A DNA stretch of 46,295 nucleotides from SAR202 cluster bacterium Io17-Chloro-G4. Lineage in GTDB: Bacteria > Chloroflexota > Dehalococcoidia > Lucifugimonadales > UBA3495. The translations under genes were made by a program, and so were the position numbers. The notes beneath the pieces are model-generated. The model was not told the origin of the DNA and ran no database searches. It worked only from the letters and a program-made list of their open reading frames with translations. Shown here in pieces: positions 34,130 to 42,422 of this stretch (positions are counted from its first letter, which is position 1; each line of letters begins with the position of its first letter). The stretch lies in NCBI GenBank assembly GCA_002816455.1, contig MUCR01000055.1, positions 1 to 46,295 of the forward strand, read 5' to 3'.

Positions 34130-35137
34130 TTAGACACCTTTGCCTTGGCGGGCAGCGCTGGTGAGCATGGCCCGGTTATAGAAAGCGTTTGTCGCCAGTT
34201 CCAGATTCTCGGATTTACCCGCCCACGCCTTTAAAGGCTCCCCTTGCAGGCTCCGGCCGAAGGAGAAACTGAGCTCCCAAGGCGCCCCCTCTTCTGCGGC
34301 GCGCTGGTTGATGGCGTTTAGATTGGAAGTTACGGAGTCGTCGGCTTCGCCACCGGAGAGAAAAACCAACCCTGTGACCGCGGCGGGCACTGAGCGCTTG
34401 AAACAGTCTATACTCTGCTTGGCAACTTCCTGAGGTTTTGCGCGGTCAGAAGCGGAGCCCCCGGTTATTATCATGCTTGGCTTTAATAGAGTGCCTTCCA
34501 AGAAAACTTTCTGCTCGACCAACTGGCGGTAGACCTCGTGAAGGGTGAATTCGCTGGCCTCGAAGCAATCTTCGATGCTGTGGTCTCCGTCTCTCAACAC
34601 CTCCGGCTCCACAATGGGCACTAGGCCGGCTTCTTGGCTCAGGGCGGCGAAACGAGCCAGGGCATGGGCATTAGCAGCGACGCAGTAATTGGACGGAATG
34701 TCGTCACCGATAGAGATTACGGCACGCCACTTGGTAAACCTGGCGCCCAGTTCATAGTATTCATTCAGCCGGTCCCGCAGACCATCTAGCCCTTCGGTAA
34801 CCAACTCGTCTGGAGCGCCCGGAAGGGCTTGGGTCCCTTTGTCCACTTTAATGCCGGGGATAATTCCCTGGTTCTCCAATACCTTAACCAGCGGTGTGCC
34901 ATCGGCCCCATTCTGGCGAATGGTCTCGTCGAACAATATCACGCCGCTAATATATTCAGAAGCGCCGACAGTCCGGAAAAGCATCTCCCGGTAATCCCGC
35001 CGATTTTCTTCCGTGGACTCCACATTGATCGAGTCGAACCGCCGCTTGATTGTGCCACCGCTCTCATCGGCTGCCAGTATGCCCTTGGTGTTCGCCACCA
35101 GCGCTTGAGCAGTCTCAACTAGTTGCTGTTTGTCCAC
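34130..35137 (-). CDS. Fructose-bisphosphate aldolase class I
   Basis: This 335-aa enzyme cleaves or forms fructose 1,6-bisphosphate through a Schiff base. It belongs to the eukaryote-type class I family: GILAADESGGTIKRRF near the N terminus, the LLKPSMI segment with the Schiff-base Lys219, and GLVFLSGGEADDSVTSNLNAIN near the C terminus. The GTG at 35137 is preferred over one 6 nt earlier because AAGGAGG is spaced 7 nt from it. It follows fructose-1,6-bisphosphatase by 54 nt on the same strand, a gluconeogenic pair. Confidence 0.94.
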   Translation of the reverse strand: MDKQQLVETAQALVANTKGILAADESGGTIKRRFDSINVESTEENRRDYREMLFRTVGASEYISGVILFDETIRQNGADGTPLVKVLENQGIIPGIKVDKGTQALPGAPDELVTEGLDGLRDRLNEYYELGARFTKWRAVISIGDDIPSNYCVAANAHALARFAALSQEAGLVPIVEPEVLRDGDHSIEDCFEASEFTLHEVYRQLVEQKVFLEGTLLKPSMIITGGSASDRAKPQEVAKQSIDCFKRSVPAAVTGLVFLSGGEADDSVTSNLNAINQRAAEEGAPWELSFSFGRSLQGEPLKAWAGKSENLELATNAFYNRAMLTSAARQGKGV

Positions 35138-35191
35138 GATCACCCCTCCTTCAAGTCTTATCCCGGTCTTGCCGCCGATGAGTTGGCGAAA

Positions 35192-36166
35192 CTAACCGCC
35201 GCTGATTATCGACACGGTCTGTTCAACCACGTCCTTATTACCCAAAATCAATGGCGTGCGTTGATGTAACTTTTCAGGCATGATGTCCATGATCCGCCGA
35301 TAACCTGTTGACGCTGCGCCGCCCGCTTGCTCAGCCACAAAACCCAGCGGGTTAGCTTCGTACATTAGGCGCAGCCGGCCTTCTTGCCGGTTCTTATCTG
35401 CGGGATACAAGAATATGCCGCCCTTCAGCAGGTTCCGGTGGAAGTCGGCTACAAGAGAGCCCACGTACCTCTGAGAATGGGCGTTGCGAAGGTTAAGCAC
35501 AGCCTGCTGAGTGGCATCGTCCAACGATTTAAAGTTGCCTTCGTTGGTGCTGTAATAGGGACATTCTTCGGGGATGCGAATGTCAGGGTGGGTTAGGGAG
35601 AAATCCCCCGACTTGGAGTCTAAGGTGAAACCGCTCACAGCGCTATTGGTGGCCACGACGAAAACTGTGCTAGACCCGTAGACCACATACACAGCCGCAA
35701 CCTGTTCATTTCCGGGTCTAAGCAAGGAATCTTCGGTGACTTCCCCATCGCCGGTTTTCCGCCATATACCGAAAATCGAGCCTATGCTCACCGCAACGTC
35801 GATGTTTGAGGACCCGTCGAGAGGATCCATGAGCACCATGTAGGAATGATCCTCGAAGTTGTCAACGATGACTGGTTTTTCTATCTCTTCACAGCCAATA
35901 GCGGCCACGGAGCCGCTATCTGAGAGAACTTGGACGAAGGTGTTGGAACTGATCTCATCCAGCCGTTGGACAATTTCCCCTTGCACATTGGTCTCGCCGG
36001 TGCTGCCAAGAACATCGCCAAGGGCGGCCGACTGTACATGTTCCTGAACTTGGCGGGAACCGTTCGCGATCGCAATGACAACAGCATCTAAGCCCGTAAG
36101 TTGGCCGTTGCCGCTCCAGGATGTGGTCAAGAATTCCTTGAGAGTCGGACAATGCCCTAACGTCAC
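35192..36166 (-). CDS. fbp: Fructose-1,6-bisphosphatase class I
   Basis: This 324-aa enzyme hydrolyses fructose 1,6-bisphosphate to fructose 6-phosphate, the committed step of gluconeogenesis. The metal site motif DPLDGSSN is at 114-121 with the Glu pair near GCEEIE (92-97). The substrate-binding end reads ADKNRQEGRLRLMYEANPLG, and GGAAST follows. The GTG at 36166 is chosen since GGAGG and GGAG lie upstream; a 10-residue longer reading starts within the Shine-Dalgarno region. It is the first gene of the fbp-aldolase pair. Confidence 0.95.
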   Translation of the reverse strand: MTLGHCPTLKEFLTTSWSGNGQLTGLDAVVIAIANGSRQVQEHVQSAALGDVLGSTGETNVQGEIVQRLDEISSNTFVQVLSDSGSVAAIGCEEIEKPVIVDNFEDHSYMVLMDPLDGSSNIDVAVSIGSIFGIWRKTGDGEVTEDSLLRPGNEQVAAVYVVYGSSTVFVVATNSAVSGFTLDSKSGDFSLTHPDIRIPEECPYYSTNEGNFKSLDDATQQAVLNLRNAHSQRYVGSLVADFHRNLLKGGIFLYPADKNRQEGRLRLMYEANPLGFVAEQAGGAASTGYRRIMDIMPEKLHQRTPLILGNKDVVEQTVSIISGG

Positions 36167-36574
36167 TTCGCTCCACCTCCCCAATTTACAACCCAAATTC
36201 TTGATGTCGTAGGTCTGATAATCTCGTGGGATAAGGCTATCCGGCAGATGGCATTTCCGGCCAAAGTGCTGCCCGGCCGCCGTCCTTGATAACCCATATT
36301 TTACGCCTGTTGCCGGAGCTCATACCAAGGCTTCCGGGAATGGGCAAACCGATTTTAGCAGCACTAATTTACCTTAGTCAATCGAACGACGGAGCGTGCG
36401 GTCACTTCCGGGTCGCCTGCTAGACCTAGGGCTATGGGCCTAAACTTTGGGCGTAGCATCGAATATCTGTTAATATGAATCTACAATGGCCCTGTCTGCT
36501 TTGGAGTTGGGAAATATCGGGTTACGCCTGTCAGGGTCTAGAGTTAACGGTCCTAAAGTTGTAAAGTAGTCGTT
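36167..36574. other. Intergenic region
   Basis: This 408-nt stretch between the divergent fbp and TPR-protein genes holds no gene I can support. A weak -35/-10 pair (TTGGGC, 18 nt, TAATAT) lies about 100 nt upstream of the TPR gene, and I see no terminator, repeat or riboswitch. Confidence 0.4.
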
Positions 36575-37423
36575 ATGAGTACGCTTTTACTGATTGCCGC
36601 TTTGGCGCTGGTTTCCATCTGGACGGCCCGGCTGGCCAAGGCAAAAGAAAAAAATCCATGGCTATGGGGTGGCGCTTCTTTCGTTCTGGGCATACCTACG
36701 GTCCATCTTTTCGCTGTAGTTCCCTTAATCATCTTGATGTTTCTGAAGACCCCTCAGCAGCACGCAGATACCATCGTAATAACCACGACTTGTCCCAAGT
36801 GCCAGTCAAAATCGGCTAGAAGTTCCCGTTTTTGCACGACATGCGGTTGGGAGCTGGCGCGGGTCAACACACTGGATACGCCCCAAGAAGTCGAGCAGCC
36901 CTCCGGCGCCGCACCAACCCAAACTCAGGAGCCGCCGGAAGTTGTTCAAACGCCCGCCCAGGGGAATGCCCAACCTGCGGAAGTAGGCGACGAGTCCAGT
37001 CCCGCTCCAGTAACAGACCAATCTCCACAACCTGAATCACAACAGTCGGCGGCCGCCGAGACTGTAACAGCGGAACCAGTCACGGCGGAAATCGGAGCGT
37101 CTGTGGCTGCAGAGGAGCAGACGGACGCTGAGCCGGCTAGTGAGGATCCTTCAGAGGAGATGCCGGCGCCGGTCACTGCATATCGCATACCGGTCCCAGT
37201 GGACGTTCCCACAGCCGCCGCAATGACTGAGAGGGGCGTTCGGCTGTTTAACCAAGGGCGGACACAAGAGGCAATCGACCAGTTCACCAAGGCGATCGCC
37301 CTGGATGCCAACTTTGTTGAGGCTTGGGCTAAACGAGCCGAGGCATATGCGCTGTTGGGCAGAGGCGACCAAGCCGCCGAAGACCAGCGCCGGTTGGACT
37401 CCTTAAACGCCAGTTCCTCTTAA
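36575..37423 (+). CDS. Membrane zinc-ribbon and TPR protein
   Basis: This 282-aa protein has two N-terminal membrane segments (about 2-19 and 33-58), a cytoplasmic zinc ribbon with Cys73, Cys76, Cys87 and Cys90 (TTCPKCQ, RFCTTCG), a long Pro/Glu/Ala/Gln-rich low-complexity linker (about 100-210), and one or two C-terminal TPR repeats (RGVRLFNQGRTQEAIDQFTK to the end). Such layouts hold scaffolds at the membrane. No known family name fits the whole. No Shine-Dalgarno is visible before the ATG. Confidence 0.85.
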   Translation: MSTLLLIAALALVSIWTARLAKAKEKNPWLWGGASFVLGIPTVHLFAVVPLIILMFLKTPQQHADTIVITTTCPKCQSKSARSSRFCTTCGWELARVNTLDTPQEVEQPSGAAPTQTQEPPEVVQTPAQGNAQPAEVGDESSPAPVTDQSPQPESQQSAAAETVTAEPVTAEIGASVAAEEQTDAEPASEDPSEEMPAPVTAYRIPVPVDVPTAAAMTERGVRLFNQGRTQEAIDQFTKAIALDANFVEAWAKRAEAYALLGRGDQAAEDQRRLDSLNASSS

Positions 37424-37455
37424 ACGCCTCTAATGCTCACGGCTATTAGTCAAGG

Positions 37456-38229
37456 TTAAATTGCCATAATGTGGTAGCCAGCGTCCACCGGAATGACCGA
37501 GCCTGTAATCCCGCTTGACAGGTCGCTGCAAAGAAACAGGGCCGTGTTGGCCACCTCATCAGCGCTAATGTTTCTCTTGAGCGCCGCTTTCTCAGCGTGG
37601 TGGCGCCTCATTTCCATGAACCCGTCGATCCCGCGGGCAGCCAGGGTTTCCAGCGGCCCGGCGGATATTGCGTTTAACCTGATGCCTTGTTCCCCGAACT
37701 CGAAGGCCAATTGCCTAACTTCGTGCTCAAGAGCCGCTTTGGCCGTTCCCATGACGTTGTATCCCGGGTATACCCTTTCCGACGCGTGAAAGGTCATGGT
37801 CACCACGCTGCCGCCGCTGGTCATCAAGGGCGCAGCATGCTTCACCAACGGCAGTAAAGAGTAGGCGCTAATTTCGAGGGCGATCCGAAAGCCTTCGCGT
37901 CCGGTCTCGGAAAAGTTGCCTGCCAAATCTTCCCGGTTGGCGTATGCGATGCTGTGGATCAGAAACGAAATGTCTCCAAACTCTTCTCGCACTTTACTGA
38001 AAACAGCCTCGATCTGGTCGTCGTCCGTGGCGTCGCAGGGAATGACCAAGGCACCTTCCAAGGTACCAGCTAAGAGGGTAACCCTTTCTTTCAGGCGATC
38101 GCCCTGGTAAGTCAATGCCAACCGTGCGCCCGCTTGGCCCAAAACGCGAGCAATGGACCAAGCGATGCTGCGGTCATTGGCCACGCCTAGGACCACTCCT
38201 TTTTTTCCTTTTAAGTCTATTGGAAACAC
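37456..38229 (-). CDS. fabI: Enoyl-ACP reductase, FabI type
   Basis: This 257-aa NAD(P)H enzyme completes each cycle of fatty-acid elongation. FabI features are GVANDRSIAWSIA (15-27), the cofactor-binding HSIAY (92-96), and catalytic Tyr157 and Lys164 in YNVMGTAK. The second active-site Tyr of E. coli FabI (Tyr146) is Phe147 here, as in InhA. GTG start, with AGGGAGG at 6 nt. The gene is 33 nt downstream of an F420-type oxidoreductase and probably belongs to the same transcript. Confidence 0.94.
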   Translation of the reverse strand: MFPIDLKGKKGVVLGVANDRSIAWSIARVLGQAGARLALTYQGDRLKERVTLLAGTLEGALVIPCDATDDDQIEAVFSKVREEFGDISFLIHSIAYANREDLAGNFSETGREGFRIALEISAYSLLPLVKHAAPLMTSGGSVVTMTFHASERVYPGYNVMGTAKAALEHEVRQLAFEFGEQGIRLNAISAGPLETLAARGIDGFMEMRRHHAEKAALKRNISADEVANTALFLCSDLSSGITGSVIPVDAGYHIMAI

Positions 38230-38262
38230 CGGTGCCTCCCTAGCTTTGGCATGGCATAATAT

Positions 38263-39222
38263 TTACGAGAATTCCGGCGCGACTTGGTCCAAAAATGTCT
38301 CCAATTGTCGCATCGGCTCAAAGCCGGCCAAGCGAACGACCAACGTTTGAGCGCCTGCCTCTACGTATTCTGCCATTCGTTCTTTGATTCTATTCGGCGC
38401 TCCGAACGGACCCCAGCGCGTGCCCCAAATCTCCGACCCATAATAGCGGGTCAGCCATTTGGTGGCCTCCGCTTCAGCCTTTGCCTCATTTGGGTTTAAG
38501 TTCACAGTCATGTAAAAAGTGGCTTCGAACTTTGCGGAGTCTCGCCCCAAGTCCGCATGAATCGCCCTCACCTTTTGCACTAGTTGAGCATATTCCTCGG
38601 GCGTGTCTGAGATAGATATCAGGCCATCCCCTAACCTGGCCGCCCGGAACATCTGGGCGTCCTGTTGGGCACGCCAATGACTAGCCAGTAAGAAGGGTAT
38701 CCCTTCCGGCTGGGTGTGCCTAGGCAATATCCTGGCTCCGTCGAGATTAAAATGTTTCCCCGCGAAGGTAACTGGCTCCCCGGTACCAAGCCCGTTCACT
38801 ATCTGTACAATCTCTTCCAAGCGCCCCGCCCGATGCTTGTGATTGAGCCCGGCGGCGCTCCATTCCCGTATTTGGTCTTCGTTAAATGCTCCACCGACCC
38901 CGGCGCCTATTACTAAGCGGCCCTTGGACAGCAGGTCCACGGTGGCCAGCGTTTGGGTTAGCAGAACTGGATGTCTCAGCGCCGCCAGAAGGACCGCTGT
39001 GCCCAAGCGGATCCTTTGGGTATGACTCGCGATCGCCGCCAGCATTGCCAGGGGCTCCAGCCGGGGTTTAGCGGTTAGGCTATCGCCGACCCAAACGGAG
39101 TCCAATCCGGCGGCTTCCACACGGCGGGCCATCTCTATTATCAGGTCGGCGCTTTCCGGTGGCTCATCTGCGATGACCAAACCCCTGGTCGGTAGCAGTA
39201 TTCCTAGTTTTACTTTGTCCAT
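38263..39222 (-). CDS. LLM class flavin/F420-dependent oxidoreductase
   Basis: This 319-aa protein has the TIM-barrel luciferase-like fold: KLGILLPTRG strand 1, RIRLGTAVLLAALRHPVLLTQTLATVDLLS, then GRLVIGAGVGG, the pattern of the family. The ligand may be FMN or coenzyme F420; the four F420 biosynthesis genes immediately upstream favour F420. Its start lies 78 nt after the cofC stop and fabI follows after 33 nt. Substrate unknown. Confidence 0.9.
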   Translation of the reverse strand: MDKVKLGILLPTRGLVIADEPPESADLIIEMARRVEAAGLDSVWVGDSLTAKPRLEPLAMLAAIASHTQRIRLGTAVLLAALRHPVLLTQTLATVDLLSKGRLVIGAGVGGAFNEDQIREWSAAGLNHKHRAGRLEEIVQIVNGLGTGEPVTFAGKHFNLDGARILPRHTQPEGIPFLLASHWRAQQDAQMFRAARLGDGLISISDTPEEYAQLVQKVRAIHADLGRDSAKFEATFYMTVNLNPNEAKAEAEATKWLTRYYGSEIWGTRWGPFGAPNRIKERMAEYVEAGAQTLVVRLAGFEPMRQLETFLDQVAPEFS

Positions 39223-39300
39223 GCGGCTGTCCGGTCAATTCTATCGTCAGCTATTCGTCTTCTAATCATGACTGTTGTTATTCGCGGGAAGCAGAGAGGA

Positions 39301-39999
39301 TCAACCCTCTTTTTGTGGCGTCCGCCTTGGCAACAAACGCTTTATCAACCCCGGTTCCATATGCTCGTAGGTCTCCAAGTCACCCGGAGTATCCAAGTCA
39401 AAACCCAAGCCGGGGCTATAACAGATTGCCACCGAAATCCCCATAGTCGCCGCTTGAGAAAGGTGTCTGATGAAACTTTTGCCTCCCAACTCCGCCCGGA
39501 AGGGCGTCCCATGGGGCACCAGAATGGCATTGGTGCCTCCGTCCCGCCGTGCCGGGGCCAAGCTGATATTGCTCTGTTGCCGTGATGATTGGAGCACGCT
39601 GTGAACATCGCTGGCCTTGATAAAGGGCAGGTCGCTGGCCAGATACATGGCGGCATTTCCTTGGGCGAATGCCCTGTCGAATGCCCGGTTTAGTGTATCG
39701 TTGAGGTCGCGGCCCATTTCTTCTAGCCATAAACCGCCAGCGTTGCGGGTCGCGTTCCGAACCCTGCTATCGCCACCTACCACCCAAAACGACCCAATAG
39801 ATGCTGATTTGGCCGCTCCGATCACCCTCCGCAACATGCCCAATGCCAAGTCTTCCCTATCTGCTTCGGAGAATTCCTTCGATAAACGTGATTTGCTTTC
39901 AGATAAGGGTTTCATCGGAATTATAATGATGATGCCCCTAAGCTCGGGATCAGATGATCCCTCGCCGCCAGGAACAGGAGCAACCGGTTGTTCTTCCAT
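39301..39999 (-). CDS. cofC: 2-phospho-L-lactate (or PEP) guanylyltransferase CofC/FbiD
   Basis: This 232-aa nucleotidyltransferase activates a three-carbon phosphoacid with GTP for F420 assembly. Visible family blocks are IPMKPLSESKSRLS, the LASDLPFI acidic loop, RDGGTNAILVP and the C-terminal GLGFDLDTPGDLE. Bacterial members often use phosphoenolpyruvate, so the substrate is open. The ATG at 39999 lies 4 nt after the cofD stop; a longer reading would overlap cofD and is less likely. Confidence 0.92.
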   Translation of the reverse strand: MEEQPVAPVPGGEGSSDPELRGIIIIIPMKPLSESKSRLSKEFSEADREDLALGMLRRVIGAAKSASIGSFWVVGGDSRVRNATRNAGGLWLEEMGRDLNDTLNRAFDRAFAQGNAAMYLASDLPFIKASDVHSVLQSSRQQSNISLAPARRDGGTNAILVPHGTPFRAELGGKSFIRHLSQAATMGISVAICYSPGLGFDLDTPGDLETYEHMEPGLIKRLLPRRTPQKEG

Positions 40000-40003
40000 T
40001 GGG

Positions 40004-40939
40004 TTACCTGTTCCCCAAGGCAATGACCGACTGGCCCAATGCAATTTTGTCGGATTCGGTTTGCATGATTATCGAATCTACCACCGGTTTTATTCCCAAA
40101 TCTTCAATCCGAGGGCCGAGATGAGAATCTTGTCCGTCAATAACGAAATAATCGCAAAAGTCCCGGTATTGATTTGCCACTCCCACACACGAGACTTCTT
40201 GGCCAAGTTCCGACATTATTTTACCAGCAGGGCCTTTGACTGCGTCTCCGCCGACGATTGGGCTCACGGCCACTTTTCGCGCTGATGATTTCTTAAGGGC
40301 ATCTAGCACGCCCGGCAAAGCCAGAATGGGACCCATGCTCAGGAACGGGTTGGAAGGGCAGAACACGATAAGGTCTGCGTCGTTCAAGGCCAACTCCAAA
40401 CCGGGGGATGGTTTGGCCGCCTGAGCGCCGTCGTAACGGATGGACTGAACAACCGGCTCGGCCCCCTGATGCACGAAATACTCCTGCATGGACAGGTCTC
40501 CGTTGGGCGTCCCAATGACGGTTCGGACCGGGTCGTCGCTCATGGGAATTACTTTATGTTCTACACCAAGGCTCTTGCAGAGCTCCAAGGTGACCTGCGA
40601 GAGCGTCGCCCCTCGACCCAGGAGCTGGGTGCGGCGGATGTGAGTGCCTAAATCTCTATCGCCAAGATTAAACCAAGTGTCCGCTCCGTATTGCTTTAAC
40701 ATGGTCAAGGCGGTGAAAGTGTCGTCTTTGAGACCCCATCCAAACTGGGGGTCTGACAAACCCGCCAAGGTATACATCATCGTGTCCAAGTCGGGGGAAA
40801 CATGTAAGCCGTGGAAGCAGTCGTCATCGCCGGTGTTCACGCAAATTACCAAATGCTCGGAGGAAAGCACTCGGGTGAGGCCCAATGCCAGTTTGGCGCC
40901 GCCGACACCGCCCGCAATTGCCAGGGTCTTACCAGCCAT
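40004..40939 (-). CDS. cofD: 2-phospho-L-lactate transferase CofD (FbiA)
   Basis: This 311-aa enzyme joins the GMP-activated phosphoacid to Fo, giving F420-0 (or dehydro-F420-0). The N terminus AGGVGGAKLALGL, VNTGDDD, HVSPDLDTMMYTLAGL and LGDRDLGTHIRRTQLL are characteristic of CofD, as are SNPFLSMGPIL and SPIVGGDAVKGPAGK. Length is normal. It is tightly followed by cofC and lies 115 nt after cofH. No cofE (glutamyl ligase) is in the window. Confidence 0.96.
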   Translation of the reverse strand: MAGKTLAIAGGVGGAKLALGLTRVLSSEHLVICVNTGDDDCFHGLHVSPDLDTMMYTLAGLSDPQFGWGLKDDTFTALTMLKQYGADTWFNLGDRDLGTHIRRTQLLGRGATLSQVTLELCKSLGVEHKVIPMSDDPVRTVIGTPNGDLSMQEYFVHQGAEPVVQSIRYDGAQAAKPSPGLELALNDADLIVFCPSNPFLSMGPILALPGVLDALKKSSARKVAVSPIVGGDAVKGPAGKIMSELGQEVSCVGVANQYRDFCDYFVIDGQDSHLGPRIEDLGIKPVVDSIIMQTESDKIALGQSVIALGNR

Positions 40940-41054
40940 GGGGAAAATTATAACTCCGCAAGACGGTGGGGAAAAGGATGCAAGGAAAAATTCGTCTTGA
41001 TGAAACTGCCAGCGAAACGTATCATCGAGATTCCCGGCCGGATTAAGCTAGAAC

Positions 41055-42422
41055 TCAACCGGAAGTCCCCGATGGCGTCATGGCGGACGCGCCTTCATCG
41101 GTTTCGTTATCAGTCTCGTTTTCCCTGGATTTGTCTGCATATTTGGGGTGCTGGAATCGGAAATTATCCATCTGCACCAGCATGTTATAAGAGCCGAACA
41201 ATTCTTCTACGTTGTCACCCACCAAATCCAGGGGATCCAGTGCTTCATCGTCATCGCCGAACACCCGGCGAGTGGTGTAGGTGGTGTAACGCTCGGCGGG
41301 AACTCGCCCCGCTTGCCGGATCATTTGGCGAAATTCCAACGGTCGCATCAGCTGACCGTGTTGAGCGCCCGCCGAAGTGGAAATCGACTCGTTAATCAGG
41401 GTTCCGCCTAAGTCGTTGACGCCGGCGGTCAAGAGAAGTTGGGATACCCTTGAGCCCTCTTTAACCCAGGAGGCTTGAATATTGGGTATCCAGTTATTGA
41501 GCATGATTCTGGCGATGGCGTGGACTTTGATGACATCCGTGCCGGTTGGGCCGGAGCGCACATTCTCCACCAGTCTTTTCAGGAACATGGGCGCTTCCGA
41601 TGCGACAAAGGACAACGGAACGAACTCGGTGATCCCGCCGGTGCGCTGCTGAATTTCCCGAATGTAGGCCATGTGGGAGGCCAAATGAGCATTGGTTTCA
41701 ATGTGCCCGAACATGACTGTCGACGTTGTGGGGATGCCAAGTTCGTGAGCGGTGGTTATTACCTCGGTCCACTGGTCAACCCTGATGCGGCCCGGCGAGA
41801 TAATATCCCGCAGGTCTTGGTCCAATATCTCCGCTGATGTGCCCGGAAGGCTGCCAACTCCAGCGTCTTTAAGGCGTTGCAAATACTTGCGAATGCTAAT
41901 ACGGGAGCGGACGGAGCCGTAGAGGACTTCTTCGGGCGAGAAGCCGTGAATGTGCATATCGGGCAGTTCGGCTTTTATGGCCTCGGTCAACTTAATGTAA
42001 AGGTCCCCTTCCATTTGAGGAGGAAGACCTGCTTGGATGCATACCTCGGTTGCGCCGTAGTCCCAAGCTTCTTTGGCGCGGCGAATGATCTCATTCACGG
42101 GGAGCAAATAACCTTGTTCCTCTCGGAAATCCCGGCTGAAGGCGCAAAATCCGCAGCGTTTTATGCAAACGTTGGTGAAGTTGATGTTGCGGTTGACCAC
42201 GTAGGTGACCACGTCACCAACAGTGCGCCGACGCAGTTCATCGGCGGTCATCACGACGGCGTTGTACTCGGCCCCCGAGGTTTCGAACAGCGCCTCGGCG
42301 TCTTGGGCCGATATGTCTTGGCCTTCCAGAGCCCGATTCAATATCCCGGCTACGCGGGGGTCCAAGTTGGACAGAAGCCCTTCCACACTACCAGTGTCGG
42401 ATCGACGGTTAGTTCCCGGCAT
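41055..42422 (-). CDS. cofH: Fo synthase subunit 2, CofH (radical SAM)
   Basis: This 455-aa radical SAM enzyme works with CofG to make the deazaflavin Fo from a tyrosine-derived and a flavin precursor. The [4Fe-4S] motif is Cys86, Cys90, Cys93 (VCIKRCGFCAF), followed by EVCIQAGLPPQ and MHIHGFSPEE, typical of CofH. The last 30 residues are a charged tail. Its start overlaps the end of cofG by 14 nt, so the two are translationally coupled. Confidence 0.95.
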   Translation of the reverse strand: MPGTNRRSDTGSVEGLLSNLDPRVAGILNRALEGQDISAQDAEALFETSGAEYNAVVMTADELRRRTVGDVVTYVVNRNINFTNVCIKRCGFCAFSRDFREEQGYLLPVNEIIRRAKEAWDYGATEVCIQAGLPPQMEGDLYIKLTEAIKAELPDMHIHGFSPEEVLYGSVRSRISIRKYLQRLKDAGVGSLPGTSAEILDQDLRDIISPGRIRVDQWTEVITTAHELGIPTTSTVMFGHIETNAHLASHMAYIREIQQRTGGITEFVPLSFVASEAPMFLKRLVENVRSGPTGTDVIKVHAIARIMLNNWIPNIQASWVKEGSRVSQLLLTAGVNDLGGTLINESISTSAGAQHGQLMRPLEFRQMIRQAGRVPAERYTTYTTRRVFGDDDEALDPLDLVGDNVEELFGSYNMLVQMDNFRFQHPKYADKSRENETDNETDEGASAMTPSGTSG

